Positions 53,762 through 62,446 of a DNA stretch of 64,000 nucleotides are shown piece after piece (positions within the stretch are counted from its first letter, which is position 1; each line of letters opens with the position of its first letter). The position numbers and the translations under genes are program-made. The notes under the pieces were generated by a model. The model saw nothing but the letters and a program-made list of their open reading frames with translations, was not told the DNA's origin and ran no database searches. The stretch comes from Pseudomonas sp. MPC6 (GTDB taxonomy: Bacteria; Pseudomonadota; Gammaproteobacteria; Pseudomonadales; Pseudomonadaceae): positions 2,445,001 to 2,509,000 of the forward strand of contig NZ_CP034783.1 in the NCBI RefSeq assembly GCF_006094435.1. The letters are read 5' to 3'.

Positions 53762-55270
53762 TCAGGTGGCCTGCTGCAGATAGCCCATCTTGCCCAAGGC
53801 CCGGGCCAGCGCCGCGACACGCTCCTGCGCCTGGCCCTCAGGTGTACCGGCGAAACCGATGAGCAGGGCCGGCGGCAGGACATGCTCGAGGCAGTAATCG
53901 CTCAGGGCATAGGTGTGGATGTTGTGCCGGGCCAGTTCCCTGGCGATGGCGTCGTCATCGAGCGTGGGTGGCAGCCAGGCGATCAGGTGCATGCCGGCTT
54001 CCACCGGGGTGAGGGTGAAGAAACCGCCCAGTTGTTGCCGGAGCTGCTCGACCAGAGCGTGCTGGCGCGCCTGGTACAGCGCGCGCATGCGGCGAATATG
54101 GCCGAGGAAGTGGCCTTCGCGCATGAAGTCCGCCGTGGTCGCCTGCAGCAGGGTGGGCGGGCTGCGATCCATCACCGCGCGCAAGGTGCAGAAGGGTTCG
54201 ACCAGGGCTTGCGGCAGGATCACATAGCCCAGCCTCAGCGAAGGGAAGAGGACTTTGCTGAAGGTGCCGACGTAGATCACTCGCGCCATCCGGTCCATGG
54301 CGTAGAGCGCGGGGAGGAGGCGGCCGCTGTAGCGAAACTCACTGTCGCAATCGTCCTCGATGATCCAGCTCTGCTGCTGCGCAGCCCAGTCGATGAGCGC
54401 CTGGCGCCGCGCATAACTCAAGGTGACGCCCAGGGGATGCTGGCGAGACGGTGTGGTAAACACCAGGCGCGCGTCCGGGCACTCGGCCAGGCCCTGCTGG
54501 ACATCGATTCCCTGTTCATCGATACGCAACGGCACCACGTTGGCACCCTGGGCTTGCAGGGCAATTCTCGCCGCGATATGCCCCGGGTCTTCCATCCACA
54601 CGCTGTCCTGCGGATTGAGCAACAGCATGCCCAACAGGTTGAAGGCTTGCTGGGCCCCTGACACGATCACCACCTGTTCGGCAGTGCAGTCGATGCCACG
54701 GGCATCGAAGACGTACTCGGCAATCGCCGCGCGCAAGGCCTGCAGCCCTTGCAGTTCGCCGTAGCCGAGCAGGGCCTTGGTCGGCTTGAGCAGGTGGCGG
54801 TTCATCAAGCGCCGCCACACAGCCAGCGGGAACGCGTCGTAGGAACTGTGGCTGGGCAGGAAGGAGGTGGGGGCCGCCGGATCCCAACCGGTATAGGAAA
54901 CCCCGCGAAAGTGACTGCTTCGCAGCGACAGCATGGACTGGCTCAGGTCGGACAGGCGCGGGGGCTGGCGCTGCTGCTCGTCGTCGGCAAGCCCTCGATG
55001 CTCCCACTCATTGCCGACATAGGTGCCCGCTCCGGTGCGCGAGGCCAGGAAACCTTCGGCGATCAGCTGATCGAAGGCATTGAGAATGGTGATCCGTGAC
55101 AGCGCCAGTTCCTTGCTCAGGGTTCGCGTCGACGGCAGGCGCACGCCCCCTTGCATTTTTCCGCTGAGAATCTGTTTGCGGATCTGCAAATAGAGTTGGC
55201 GGTACAGGGGGATGGCGCTGGCACGGTCCAGCTCGATAGCCGACAGCAGCAAACCTGCAGGGGATTTCAT
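53762..55270 (-). CDS. MocR-type regulator (GntR helix-turn-helix plus aminotransferase domain)
   Basis: A 502-residue regulator with an N-terminal GntR winged helix (IPLYRQLYLQIRKQILSGKMQGGVRLPSTRTL near residue 17) joined to a fold-type I aminotransferase-like domain that binds PLP through the Lys in VGTFSKVLFPSLRLGY. The ATG at 55270 gives the usual length; the frame continues upstream without support. It is divergent from the quinone-reductase-like gene and its operon. MocR proteins often control adjacent amino-compound or sulfonate pathways (GabR, TauR). It probably senses an amine or amino acid related to that operon. Confidence 0.85.
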   Translation of the reverse strand: MKSPAGLLLSAIELDRASAIPLYRQLYLQIRKQILSGKMQGGVRLPSTRTLSKELALSRITILNAFDQLIAEGFLASRTGAGTYVGNEWEHRGLADDEQQRQPPRLSDLSQSMLSLRSSHFRGVSYTGWDPAAPTSFLPSHSSYDAFPLAVWRRLMNRHLLKPTKALLGYGELQGLQALRAAIAEYVFDARGIDCTAEQVVIVSGAQQAFNLLGMLLLNPQDSVWMEDPGHIAARIALQAQGANVVPLRIDEQGIDVQQGLAECPDARLVFTTPSRQHPLGVTLSYARRQALIDWAAQQQSWIIEDDCDSEFRYSGRLLPALYAMDRMARVIYVGTFSKVLFPSLRLGYVILPQALVEPFCTLRAVMDRSPPTLLQATTADFMREGHFLGHIRRMRALYQARQHALVEQLRQQLGGFFTLTPVEAGMHLIAWLPPTLDDDAIARELARHNIHTYALSDYCLEHVLPPALLIGFAGTPEGQAQERVAALARALGKMGYLQQAT

Positions 55271-55443
55271 CACATGCTCGCCTGGAAAAAGGGTGGCTTG
55301 ACCTGGAACACCTTCAGGTACCGAGGTGCGCAGGGTATCGAGAGGCACCGAATAAGTCATCCACCACAGGCCTTGCTGCCGGCGGTCGACTGTCATGAAA
55401 TGAAAAGCCATTGTCGCCTGATGTAAAGCGGCTCGCCAGGCTG

Positions 55444-55459
55444 AGTCCTACAGTCCAAT
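55444..55459. promoter_or_regulatory. Direct repeat, candidate MocR-binding site
   Basis: AGTCCTACAGTCCAAT contains two copies of AGTCC eight bases apart (GGACT on the other strand). It lies in the divergent gap between the MocR gene and the operon starting at 55501. Direct repeats with GGAC cores are known for several MocR regulators, such as the TauR site CTGGACYTAA, so this is a plausible operator. The match is short. Confidence 0.35.
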
Positions 55460-55500
55460 CAGCGCAAATCGACGCTGCACAGACTGGAGAACAAGAAAAA

Positions 55501-56481
55501 ATGGCCAACGCCGTACGCTTCTACGAAACCGGTGGTCCCGACGTCCTACGCTATGAAGAGGTCGACGTCGGCGAACCCGGTCCAGGCCAGGTCCGTCTTC
55601 GTCATGTGGCGGTCGGCCTGAACTATGCCGACACCTATTTTCGCAATGGCACCTACCCGATCCCGATGCCGAACGGCATGGGGGTTGAAGCGTCCGGCGT
55701 GGTGCAGGCCATCGGCGCAGGGGTGACCAACGTACAGGTGGGCGATCGTGTCACCTACACCGGTTTTCTCAACACCCTGGGGGCCTACAGTACCGAACGC
55801 CTGATCGCGGCCGCGCCGCTGATCAAACTGCCGGAAACCATCAGTTTCGAGACGGCCGCCGCCATGACCATGCGCGGGCTGACTTCGGCGTACCTGATGC
55901 GGCGCATCTACGACTTCAAGCCCGGCGACAGCATTCTGCTGCACGCGGCTGCCGGCGGCGTCGGCCTGATCGTTTCGCAGTGGGCCAGGCTGCTTGGCCT
56001 GAACGTGATCGGCACCGTGTCCACCGAGGTCAAGGCTGAGATTGCCCTGGCCCATGGCTGCGACCATGTGATCAATTACAGCCACGAAGATGTCGCCCAG
56101 CGTGTGCGCGAGTTGACGGACGGGGTAGGGGTCAACGTGGTGTTCGACAGCGTCGGCAAGAACACCTTCATGGGCTCGCTGGACTCGCTCAAGCGGCGTG
56201 GCCTGATGGTCTGCGTCGGTACCGCCTCCGGCCCGATTCCTGATTTCAACCCGGCGCTGTTGGCGATGAAAGGCTCGCTGTACATGACCCGCCCGGCGCT
56301 GGCCGACTACATCGCCGATCCGGCAGAAAAAAACGCCCTGGCCGGCGAATTGTTCGACCACGTCGGCAGCGGTCGGATCAAGATCGAGATCAACCAGCAC
56401 TATGCCTTGCAGGATGCCGTCCAGGCGCACCGCGACCTGGAATCACGCAAGACCACGGGCTCGTCGATTTTCGTCATTTAA
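55501..56481 (+). CDS. Quinone oxidoreductase-like protein (zinc-independent MDR family)
   Basis: A 326-residue NADPH-dependent oxidoreductase of the QOR group. It starts with MANAVRFYETGGPDVLRYEEVDV and has the nucleotide-binding motif AAAGGVGLIVSQWARLLG near residue 155; there are no structural zinc cysteines. Relatives reduce quinones or enones. It is the first gene of the predicted catabolic operon 55501-60913, 13 bases before the dioxygenase gene. Its start follows GGAGAAC. In this context it may reduce an unsaturated intermediate. Confidence 0.85.
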   Translation: MANAVRFYETGGPDVLRYEEVDVGEPGPGQVRLRHVAVGLNYADTYFRNGTYPIPMPNGMGVEASGVVQAIGAGVTNVQVGDRVTYTGFLNTLGAYSTERLIAAAPLIKLPETISFETAAAMTMRGLTSAYLMRRIYDFKPGDSILLHAAAGGVGLIVSQWARLLGLNVIGTVSTEVKAEIALAHGCDHVINYSHEDVAQRVRELTDGVGVNVVFDSVGKNTFMGSLDSLKRRGLMVCVGTASGPIPDFNPALLAMKGSLYMTRPALADYIADPAEKNALAGELFDHVGSGRIKIEINQHYALQDAVQAHRDLESRKTTGSSIFVI

Positions 56482-56494
56482 GGAGTCGCCAGCC

Positions 56495-57343
56495 ATGAAA
56501 GTCGAACAATTGACCTGCAGCATTGGCGCCGAACTGATCGGCGTCAACCTCGCCGATGCGGTGCATGACGACGGTCTTTTTGCCGAGATTCGTGCCCAGT
56601 TGCTCCAGCATCGGGTGGTGTTCCTGCGCGATCAGGACATCAGTCGCGCTGAGCACCTGGCCTTCGCCCGCCGCTTCGGCGAGCTGGAAGATCACCCGGT
56701 GGTCGGCAGCGATCCGGATCATCCCGGGCTGGTGCGCATCTACAAGACCCCGGATCAGCCGCTGGACCGCTACGAAAACGCCTGGCACACCGACGCGACC
56801 TGGCGCGAGGCGCCGCCGATGGGCTGCGTGTTGCGCTGCGTGGAGTGCCCGCCGGTGGGCGGCGACACCATGTGGGTCAACATGGTCGAGGCCTACGCGC
56901 GCTTGCCGGAAGACGTGAAGGTGAAGATCGCCGACCTGCGCGCCCGCCACAGCATCGAAGCCAGCTTTGGCGCCGCCATGCCGATCGAAAAGCGCCTGGC
57001 GCTCAAGGCGATGTACCCGGATGCCGAGCACCCGGTGGTGCGCACCCATCCGGAAACCGGGGAGAAGGTGCTGTTCGTCAATGCCTTCACCACCCACATG
57101 AGCAACTACCACACCCCCGCACGGGTGCGCTTCGGCCAGGACGCCAACCCGGGCGCGAGCGAGCTGTTGCGCTACCTGATCAGCCAGGCCTACATCCCCG
57201 AGTATCAGGTGCGCTGGCGCTGGAAGCCCAACAGCATCGCCATCTGGGACAACCGCAGCACCCAGCACTACGCCGTCATGGATTACCCGCCGTGCCATCG
57301 CAAGATGGAGCGTGCCGGGATCATCGGCGACAAGACGTACTGA
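56495..57343 (+). CDS. TauD/TfdA-family 2-oxoglutarate-dependent dioxygenase
   Basis: A 282-residue non-heme iron enzyme. The iron-binding HxD is in WHTDATW near residue 100, the distal His in TQHYAVMDY near residue 262, and the 2-oxoglutarate Arg in HRKMERAG. TauD relatives hydroxylate next to a sulfonate, a carboxylate or an ammonium group, releasing sulfite or breaking an ether bond. The start follows AAGGAG. Placement beside a YeiH-type exporter and a MocR regulator favours a sulfonate, but other substrates such as an aryloxyacid or betaine-like compound are possible. Confidence 0.86.
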   Translation: MKVEQLTCSIGAELIGVNLADAVHDDGLFAEIRAQLLQHRVVFLRDQDISRAEHLAFARRFGELEDHPVVGSDPDHPGLVRIYKTPDQPLDRYENAWHTDATWREAPPMGCVLRCVECPPVGGDTMWVNMVEAYARLPEDVKVKIADLRARHSIEASFGAAMPIEKRLALKAMYPDAEHPVVRTHPETGEKVLFVNAFTTHMSNYHTPARVRFGQDANPGASELLRYLISQAYIPEYQVRWRWKPNSIAIWDNRSTQHYAVMDYPPCHRKMERAGIIGDKTY

Positions 57344-57429
57344 TCGACCCCTCTGCATTCGCACTCGTAAACACGTTTGCCCGGCACGATCCCGGGTGGA
57401 CGCGACAATCATAAGAACAGGAGTAAACC

Positions 57430-58482
57430 ATGCAATTCTTCGACGATTCCCTGCACCCGGAAAACATGGAAAAAGTGGTTATCACCGTGGCCCCGTACGG
57501 CCCGGAATGGATGCCCGAAGACTTCCCCGAAGACATCCCGCTGACCATGGACGAGCAGGTGCAAAAAGCGGTCGAATGTTATGAGGCCGGCGCCACAGTC
57601 TTGCACTTGCATGTGCGCGAACTGGACGGCAAGGGTTCCAAGCGCCTGTCGAAATTCAACGAGTTGATCGCCGGTGTGCGTGAAGCCGTGCCGGACATGA
57701 TCATCCAGGTCGGCGGTTCGATTTCCTTCGCGCCGGAAAGCGATGGCGAAGCCGCCCTCTGGCTGTCGGACGATACGCGCCACATGCTGGCCGAGCTGAC
57801 GCCCAAGCCGGATCAGGTCACGGTGGCCATCAACACCACCCAGATGAACATCATGGAATTGCTGTATCCGGAGTACCTGGAAGGCACGTCCCTGGCCAAC
57901 CCCCTGTATCAGGCGGCGTACAGCGAGATGACCGTACCGGCAGGCCCGGCCTGGGTCGCCGAGCACCTCAAGCGCCTGATGGCCAACGGCATCCAGCCGC
58001 ACTTCCAGCTGACCGGCATGCACGCCATGGAAACCCTCGAGCGCCTGGTGCGCCGGGGCGTCTACAAGGGCCCGTTGAACCTGACCTGGATCGGTATCGG
58101 TGGCGGTTTCGATGGCCCCAACCCGTTCAACTTCTTCAACTTCATCCACCGCGCGCCAGACGGTTGCACCCTGACTTCCGAGTCGCTGCTCAAGAACGTC
58201 ATGCCGTTCAACACCATGTCGATGGCCATGGGCATGCACCCGCGCGTGGGCAATGAAGACACTATCATTGATCACAAGGGCGATCGTTTCGGTTCGGTTG
58301 CACAGATCAAGCAAACCGTGCGCATCGCGCATGAACTGGGTCGCGAGATCGCCACCGGCAAAGAAGCCCGTGAGATCTACCGCATCGGCGTGCAGTACCA
58401 GAGCATCGAGGAAACGCTGCTGGCCAACGGCATGGCCCCCAACCGCAAGGCTGGGCAGAAAGGCGTGCCGCAACGCGGCTGA
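57430..58482 (+). CDS. Beta-keto acid cleavage enzyme (BKACE, DUF849)
   Basis: A 350-residue TIM-barrel zinc enzyme. The N-terminal VVITVAPYGPEW and the zinc-binding His pair in VLHLHVREL near residue 58 match the BKACE family, as do LTWIGIGGGFDGPNP and VGNEDTI in the C-terminal half. BKACE enzymes react a beta-keto acid with acetyl-CoA to give acetoacetate and a shorter CoA ester; the best-known member handles 3-keto-5-aminohexanoate in lysine fermentation, and carnitine degradation uses another. Thus the operon's pathway should pass through a beta-keto acid. AGGAG lies before the ATG. The substrate is unknown. Confidence 0.86.
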   Translation: MQFFDDSLHPENMEKVVITVAPYGPEWMPEDFPEDIPLTMDEQVQKAVECYEAGATVLHLHVRELDGKGSKRLSKFNELIAGVREAVPDMIIQVGGSISFAPESDGEAALWLSDDTRHMLAELTPKPDQVTVAINTTQMNIMELLYPEYLEGTSLANPLYQAAYSEMTVPAGPAWVAEHLKRLMANGIQPHFQLTGMHAMETLERLVRRGVYKGPLNLTWIGIGGGFDGPNPFNFFNFIHRAPDGCTLTSESLLKNVMPFNTMSMAMGMHPRVGNEDTIIDHKGDRFGSVAQIKQTVRIAHELGREIATGKEAREIYRIGVQYQSIEETLLANGMAPNRKAGQKGVPQRG

Positions 58483-58574
58483 TCGGCAGGCGATGCGGGC
58501 GGCCGATGGTCTCCCGCTCGCTGCCCTGCTACACGCTTGATAACAACAATAAAACAAAGCTTTGAGGAGGCTGC

Positions 58575-59906
58575 ATGGCCTTTCACCCAATCGCCGCAGA
58601 CGATGACGACTGCGCTGTCGGTGTTGCGCGCCCGTATGCCTGGATCGTCTTCGCACTGACGTTCGGGCTGTTGATTTCCGATTACATGTCGCGCCAGGTG
58701 CTGAACGCGGTGTTCCCGATGCTCAAGGGTGAATGGGCCCTGAGCGACGGCCAGCTCGGCCTGCTCAGTGGCATTGTCGCGCTGATGGTGGGCCTGCTGA
58801 CATTCCCGCTGTCGCTGCTGGCCGACCGCTTCGGCCGGGTCAAGAGCCTGGCGCTGATGGCCTTGCTCTGGAGTCTGGCGACGCTGGGCTGCGCCGTGGC
58901 GCAGGACTATCAGCAGATGTTCATTGCCCGCTTCATGGTCGGCGTCGGCGAAGCGGCGTATGGCAGCGTCGGCATCGCGGTAGTGATTTCGGTGTTTCCC
59001 AAACACCTGCGTGCCACGCTGGCCAGTGCCTTCATGGCGGGCGGCATGTTCGGTTCGGTATTGGGCATGGCGCTGGGCGGTGCAATCGCCGCCAAGCTGG
59101 GCTGGCGCTGGTCGTTTGCCGGCATGGCGCTGTTCGGCCTGCTGCTGGCCGTGCTGTACCCGATTATCGTCAAGGAAGCACGCATTGCCCCGCAACGCGC
59201 CGCCCAGGCGGCGAACAAGGCGGTTGCTGCGGTCAAGCGGCCGTTGCGTACGCTGTTTGCCAGCCGCTCGGTGATCGCCGCCTACATCGGCAGTGGCTTG
59301 CAACTGTTCGTCGGCGGCACTGTGGTTGTGTGGATGCCCAGTTACCTCAATCGGTATTACGCCATGCCCACGGACAAGGCGGGCGGCGTCGCGGCGATCA
59401 TCGTGCTGTGCAGCGGTGCGGGGATGATCCTGTGCGGCATGCTCAGCGATCGACTGAGTCGCCATGCGCCGGAGCGCAAAGTCTCCTTGGCCATCGCCTA
59501 TTGCCTGGGCAGTTGCCTGCTGTTGTCGGCGGCGTTCGCCCTGCCGCCAGGCCCTGCGCAACTGGCGCTGATCTGCCTGGGCATGTTGATTGCCGCGGGC
59601 ACCACCGGGCCGTGCGGCGCGATGGTTGCCAACCTGACCCATTACTCGGTCCACGGCACGGCGTTCGCCACGCTGACCCTGGCCAACAACATGCTGGGGC
59701 TGGCGCCCGGGCCGTTCATCACCGGCAGGGTGTCCGACCTTATCGGCTTGCAGGCGGCTTTTCAGCTGGTGCCCCTGGTCAGCCTCGCGGCAGGGGCCGT
59801 GTTCTTTTATGCCAAGTGTCATTACCTTCGGGACATTGCCCGGCTCAAGGGTGAGCGGGTCGCCGATCCGGTGGGCAAATCCGTGTCAGAGGTGCCCGCA
59901 CCATGA
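58575..59906 (+). CDS. MFS transporter
   Basis: A 443-residue protein with about twelve helices. It has an acidic N-terminal tail (ADDDDCAVG), LLISDYMSRQVLNAVFPML in the first helix, and LSLLADRFGRVKS between helices 2 and 3. It has strong GAGGAGG before the ATG and overlaps the next gene by four bases. It is placed inside the dioxygenase/BKACE operon, so it should import the operon's substrate. The exact cargo is unknown. Confidence 0.83.
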   Translation: MAFHPIAADDDDCAVGVARPYAWIVFALTFGLLISDYMSRQVLNAVFPMLKGEWALSDGQLGLLSGIVALMVGLLTFPLSLLADRFGRVKSLALMALLWSLATLGCAVAQDYQQMFIARFMVGVGEAAYGSVGIAVVISVFPKHLRATLASAFMAGGMFGSVLGMALGGAIAAKLGWRWSFAGMALFGLLLAVLYPIIVKEARIAPQRAAQAANKAVAAVKRPLRTLFASRSVIAAYIGSGLQLFVGGTVVVWMPSYLNRYYAMPTDKAGGVAAIIVLCSGAGMILCGMLSDRLSRHAPERKVSLAIAYCLGSCLLLSAAFALPPGPAQLALICLGMLIAAGTTGPCGAMVANLTHYSVHGTAFATLTLANNMLGLAPGPFITGRVSDLIGLQAAFQLVPLVSLAAGAVFFYAKCHYLRDIARLKGERVADPVGKSVSEVPAP

Positions 59907-60913
59907 GTACCCTCGCTCTTACCCGTATCCACAGCCGAACGCGCGAATTGGCGCCAGGGTTTATCGTCAGCCTGATCGTGGCCGCCGCCGCGTCCTTTCT
60001 GTCCGAGCATTACGGCGCGCCGGTGATGCTGTTCGCGTTGTTGCTGGGCATGGCGCTGAACTTCCTGGCCGGCGACGGAGCCTGCAAGGCCGGCATCGAG
60101 TTCACCGCACGCACCGTGTTGCGCATCGGCGTGGCGCTGCTGGGCATGCGCATCACCCTCGAGCAGATGGTTGCGCTGGGCTGGAAGCCTGTGGCGCTGG
60201 TGGTGATCCTGGTGGTGGTGACCATCGGCGTGTCGGTGATCGCCGCCAAGGCCCTGGGCTTTCAGCGTTTGTTCGGCATGCTCACCGGCGGGGCCACCGC
60301 GATTTGTGGTGCCTCGGCCGCGCTGGCGCTGGCGGCGGCCTTGCCCAACCATCCGCAGAAAGAACGGGCGACGTTGTTCACGGTGATCGGAGTGTCGGCG
60401 CTGTCGACCCTGGCGATGATCGTGTACCCGATGATTGCCAATTGGCTGTCGTTGTCACCGCAAATGGCGGGCGTGTTCCTCGGGGCGACCATCCACGATG
60501 TCGCCCAGGTGGTCGGTGCCGGCTACAGCATGTCGACCGAGACCGGCGATACGGCCACGGTGGTCAAGCTGATGCGGGTGGCCATGCTGCTGCCGGTGAT
60601 CGTCTGCGCCGCGATGATTACCCGGATGCAGGGAGCCGACCCGGCCGGCAAACGACCGCCGCTGTTGCCATGGTTCGCCGTCGGGTTTCTGATATTGGCC
60701 TGTATCAACAGCACCGGCTGGATAGCCCCGGTGGTGCAGGGCTCGGTCAATGAGCTGTCGCGCTGGTGCCTGGTGGTGTCCATCAGCGCCCTGGGCATGA
60801 AAACCCAACTCAAGGAGCTGGCGGCGGTGGGCATCAAGCCCATCCTGTTGATGTTGGGGGAGACGGTGTTTCTCGTGGTGCTGGTGCTGTTGCTGCTGCG
60901 CTGGGGGGGATAA
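59903..60913 (+). CDS. YeiH/UPF0324-family membrane protein (putative sulfite/sulfate exporter)
   Basis: A 336-residue membrane protein with about nine to ten helices. The conserved LLGMRITLEQMVALG near residue 76, GGATAICGASAALALAAAL near residue 132 and GATIHDVAQVVGAGY near residue 194 identify the PF03601 (YeiH, TauZ/SuyZ) family. Some members are encoded with sulfonate degradation genes and are thought to export sulfite or sulfate, though this is not proven for most. It overlaps the MFS gene by four bases and is followed by a clear terminator, so it is the operon's last gene. It supports a sulfonate-related pathway. Confidence 0.84.
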   Translation: MSTLALTRIHSRTRELAPGFIVSLIVAAAASFLSEHYGAPVMLFALLLGMALNFLAGDGACKAGIEFTARTVLRIGVALLGMRITLEQMVALGWKPVALVVILVVVTIGVSVIAAKALGFQRLFGMLTGGATAICGASAALALAAALPNHPQKERATLFTVIGVSALSTLAMIVYPMIANWLSLSPQMAGVFLGATIHDVAQVVGAGYSMSTETGDTATVVKLMRVAMLLPVIVCAAMITRMQGADPAGKRPPLLPWFAVGFLILACINSTGWIAPVVQGSVNELSRWCLVVSISALGMKTQLKELAAVGIKPILLMLGETVFLVVLVLLLLRWGG

Positions 60914-60956
60914 ATATCTACCAGGCATGAAACCTGTGGGATCCACACCGGTTTTT

Positions 60957-60991
60957 GCGGCGACTGTACCAGCGGTCGCCGCTTTTTTTTT
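60957..60991 (+). terminator. Rho-independent terminator after the dioxygenase/BKACE operon
   Basis: GCGGCGAC at 60957-60964 pairs perfectly with GTCGCCGC at 60975-60982 around a ten-base loop, and a run of nine T follows. It lies 44 bases after the stop codon of the YeiH-type gene. Confidence 0.9.
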
Positions 60992-61003
60992 GTGCAGCCT
61001 CTT

Positions 61004-62062
61004 TCAGTCCTCCGAAAGTTGCTCAGGGCGGGGCAGGGGGCTTGGCTCGCCGGGTGACTTGGGTTGTTTTTGCGCGCTGCGCCAGGCCGCCGGCGGCATG
61101 CCGAACTGGGCGATGAACCAGCGCGTGAAGGAGCTCGCCATGGAGTAGCCGAGCATGTCGGCGATCCGGCCCAACGAGTAGTTCGGGTTGTCCAGGTAGC
61201 GCAGCACCAGGTCGCGGCGCACGTCATTGATCAAGTCATTGAAGGCACACCCGTCGTCTTTGAGACGGCGCTGCAGCGTGCGCACGTTCATGCCCTGGGT
61301 CTGGGCAATCTGCTCGATGGTGGCGCGTCCCATCGGCAACAACAGGTAGATGGCCTTGCGCACCTCGAACAGCATCGAAGGGCCTTCGTGACCCAGCAGC
61401 GAGTCGAGGTAACTCTGGGCGTAACGCGCCATGGCCGGATCGGCATGGGGGTTGGTCATGTCGAGGCTGGTGTTGGGACAGACAATGCCATTGAACTCGC
61501 TGCCGAACTCCAGTTTGCAGCCGAACAGACGGCGATGCAGCTGCAGGTTGTCGGGCGGCTGGTGCGTGAAGTTGACGCTGTAGGGTTGCCAGTGTGTGCC
61601 GAGCAGGGCGGCGCACAGGCGGAACATCACCCCGATCGCCAGTTCATTGGCTTGTCGGCAGGACATGGGCGAGTCGGCGACCACCTCTTCGCGAATGATC
61701 ACCATCTTGCCGGCCTCTTCAATGAACAGGGCCAGCGAGTCGTTCATCAGGTGACGGTAATGCACCAACACTTGCAGCGCGTCACGCAGCGTTCGCTGGT
61801 GGCTGAGCAGCAGGCTGACCACCCCGAAGTGCGAGAGCTGGCGCGACTCGGCCATGCTCAGGCCGAAGCTCTGGCAGCCGCTGGCGGCGGCCGAATCCTC
61901 CAGCAGACGCACGGCGGCATCGATGGGGATGCGGTGTTCGGGCGCCAGCAGCTTGGCTTTGCTCAAGCCGACGCCGGCGAGTACATCGCGCGGGTTGAAC
62001 CCCAGGTACTGGGTGACCTCCAGGTAGTTGGTCAAGACGGCGGCGCGAACGAGCTTGGGCAT
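61004..62062 (-). CDS. AraC-family transcriptional regulator
   Basis: A 352-residue regulator. The N-terminal part (LTNYLEVTQYLGFNPRDVLAGVGL, then the SFGLSMAESRQLSHFGVVSLLLSHQRTLRDAL region) is the arabinose-binding-type domain of the OruR/ArgR-like group. The C-terminal part has the two AraC helix-turn-helix motifs with TIEQIAQTQGMNVRTLQRRLKDDG near residue 255 and YSLGRIADMLGYSMASSFTRWFIAQFGMPPAAWR near residue 300. It is divergent from the DUF1302 gene and convergent with the operon at 55501-60913. It probably activates one of these. Its inducer is unknown. Confidence 0.87.
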   Translation of the reverse strand: MPKLVRAAVLTNYLEVTQYLGFNPRDVLAGVGLSKAKLLAPEHRIPIDAAVRLLEDSAAASGCQSFGLSMAESRQLSHFGVVSLLLSHQRTLRDALQVLVHYRHLMNDSLALFIEEAGKMVIIREEVVADSPMSCRQANELAIGVMFRLCAALLGTHWQPYSVNFTHQPPDNLQLHRRLFGCKLEFGSEFNGIVCPNTSLDMTNPHADPAMARYAQSYLDSLLGHEGPSMLFEVRKAIYLLLPMGRATIEQIAQTQGMNVRTLQRRLKDDGCAFNDLINDVRRDLVLRYLDNPNYSLGRIADMLGYSMASSFTRWFIAQFGMPPAAWRSAQKQPKSPGEPSPLPRPEQLSED

Positions 62063-62446
62063 GCGAAGGTCTTTCCTGGCCGGTTGCGATTCGAATTAGC
62101 GTGGCGACTATATCCAGCACATCGGCAATTGAACAGTTGTGACGTTGTCCCGGGCGCTCGTCCGATTCTGTCCCCAATCACCACGCTTGTCCTGCAGCAA
62201 TCGACGCTTACCCAGTGATTACGGTGAGCTTCGCAGCAGCGGCGGGGACGTTCGCCCCCTGTCCGCTGCATGCCAGCGCCTGGAAATTTGTCATGAAAAG
62301 AAAAGTGCCTGACGTCCAATGAAAAGCGCCTCGGGCGAGCTCTCTCTAATGTCGGTCCTACAAAAAGCCCCTGGCGAATAACGCCAGTCGAGTCATCGAG
62401 AGGGCGGCTGCGCTGAAAACAAATAAAAAAAGGCGGAGACAACGCA
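62063..62446. other. Divergent gap between the AraC-type and DUF1302 genes
   Basis: These 384 bases contain no supported gene. They should hold both promoters and the AraC binding sites, but I see no clear consensus element or repeat that I can point to. AGGCGGAGAC at 62431-62440 is the ribosome site of the next gene. Confidence 0.5.
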
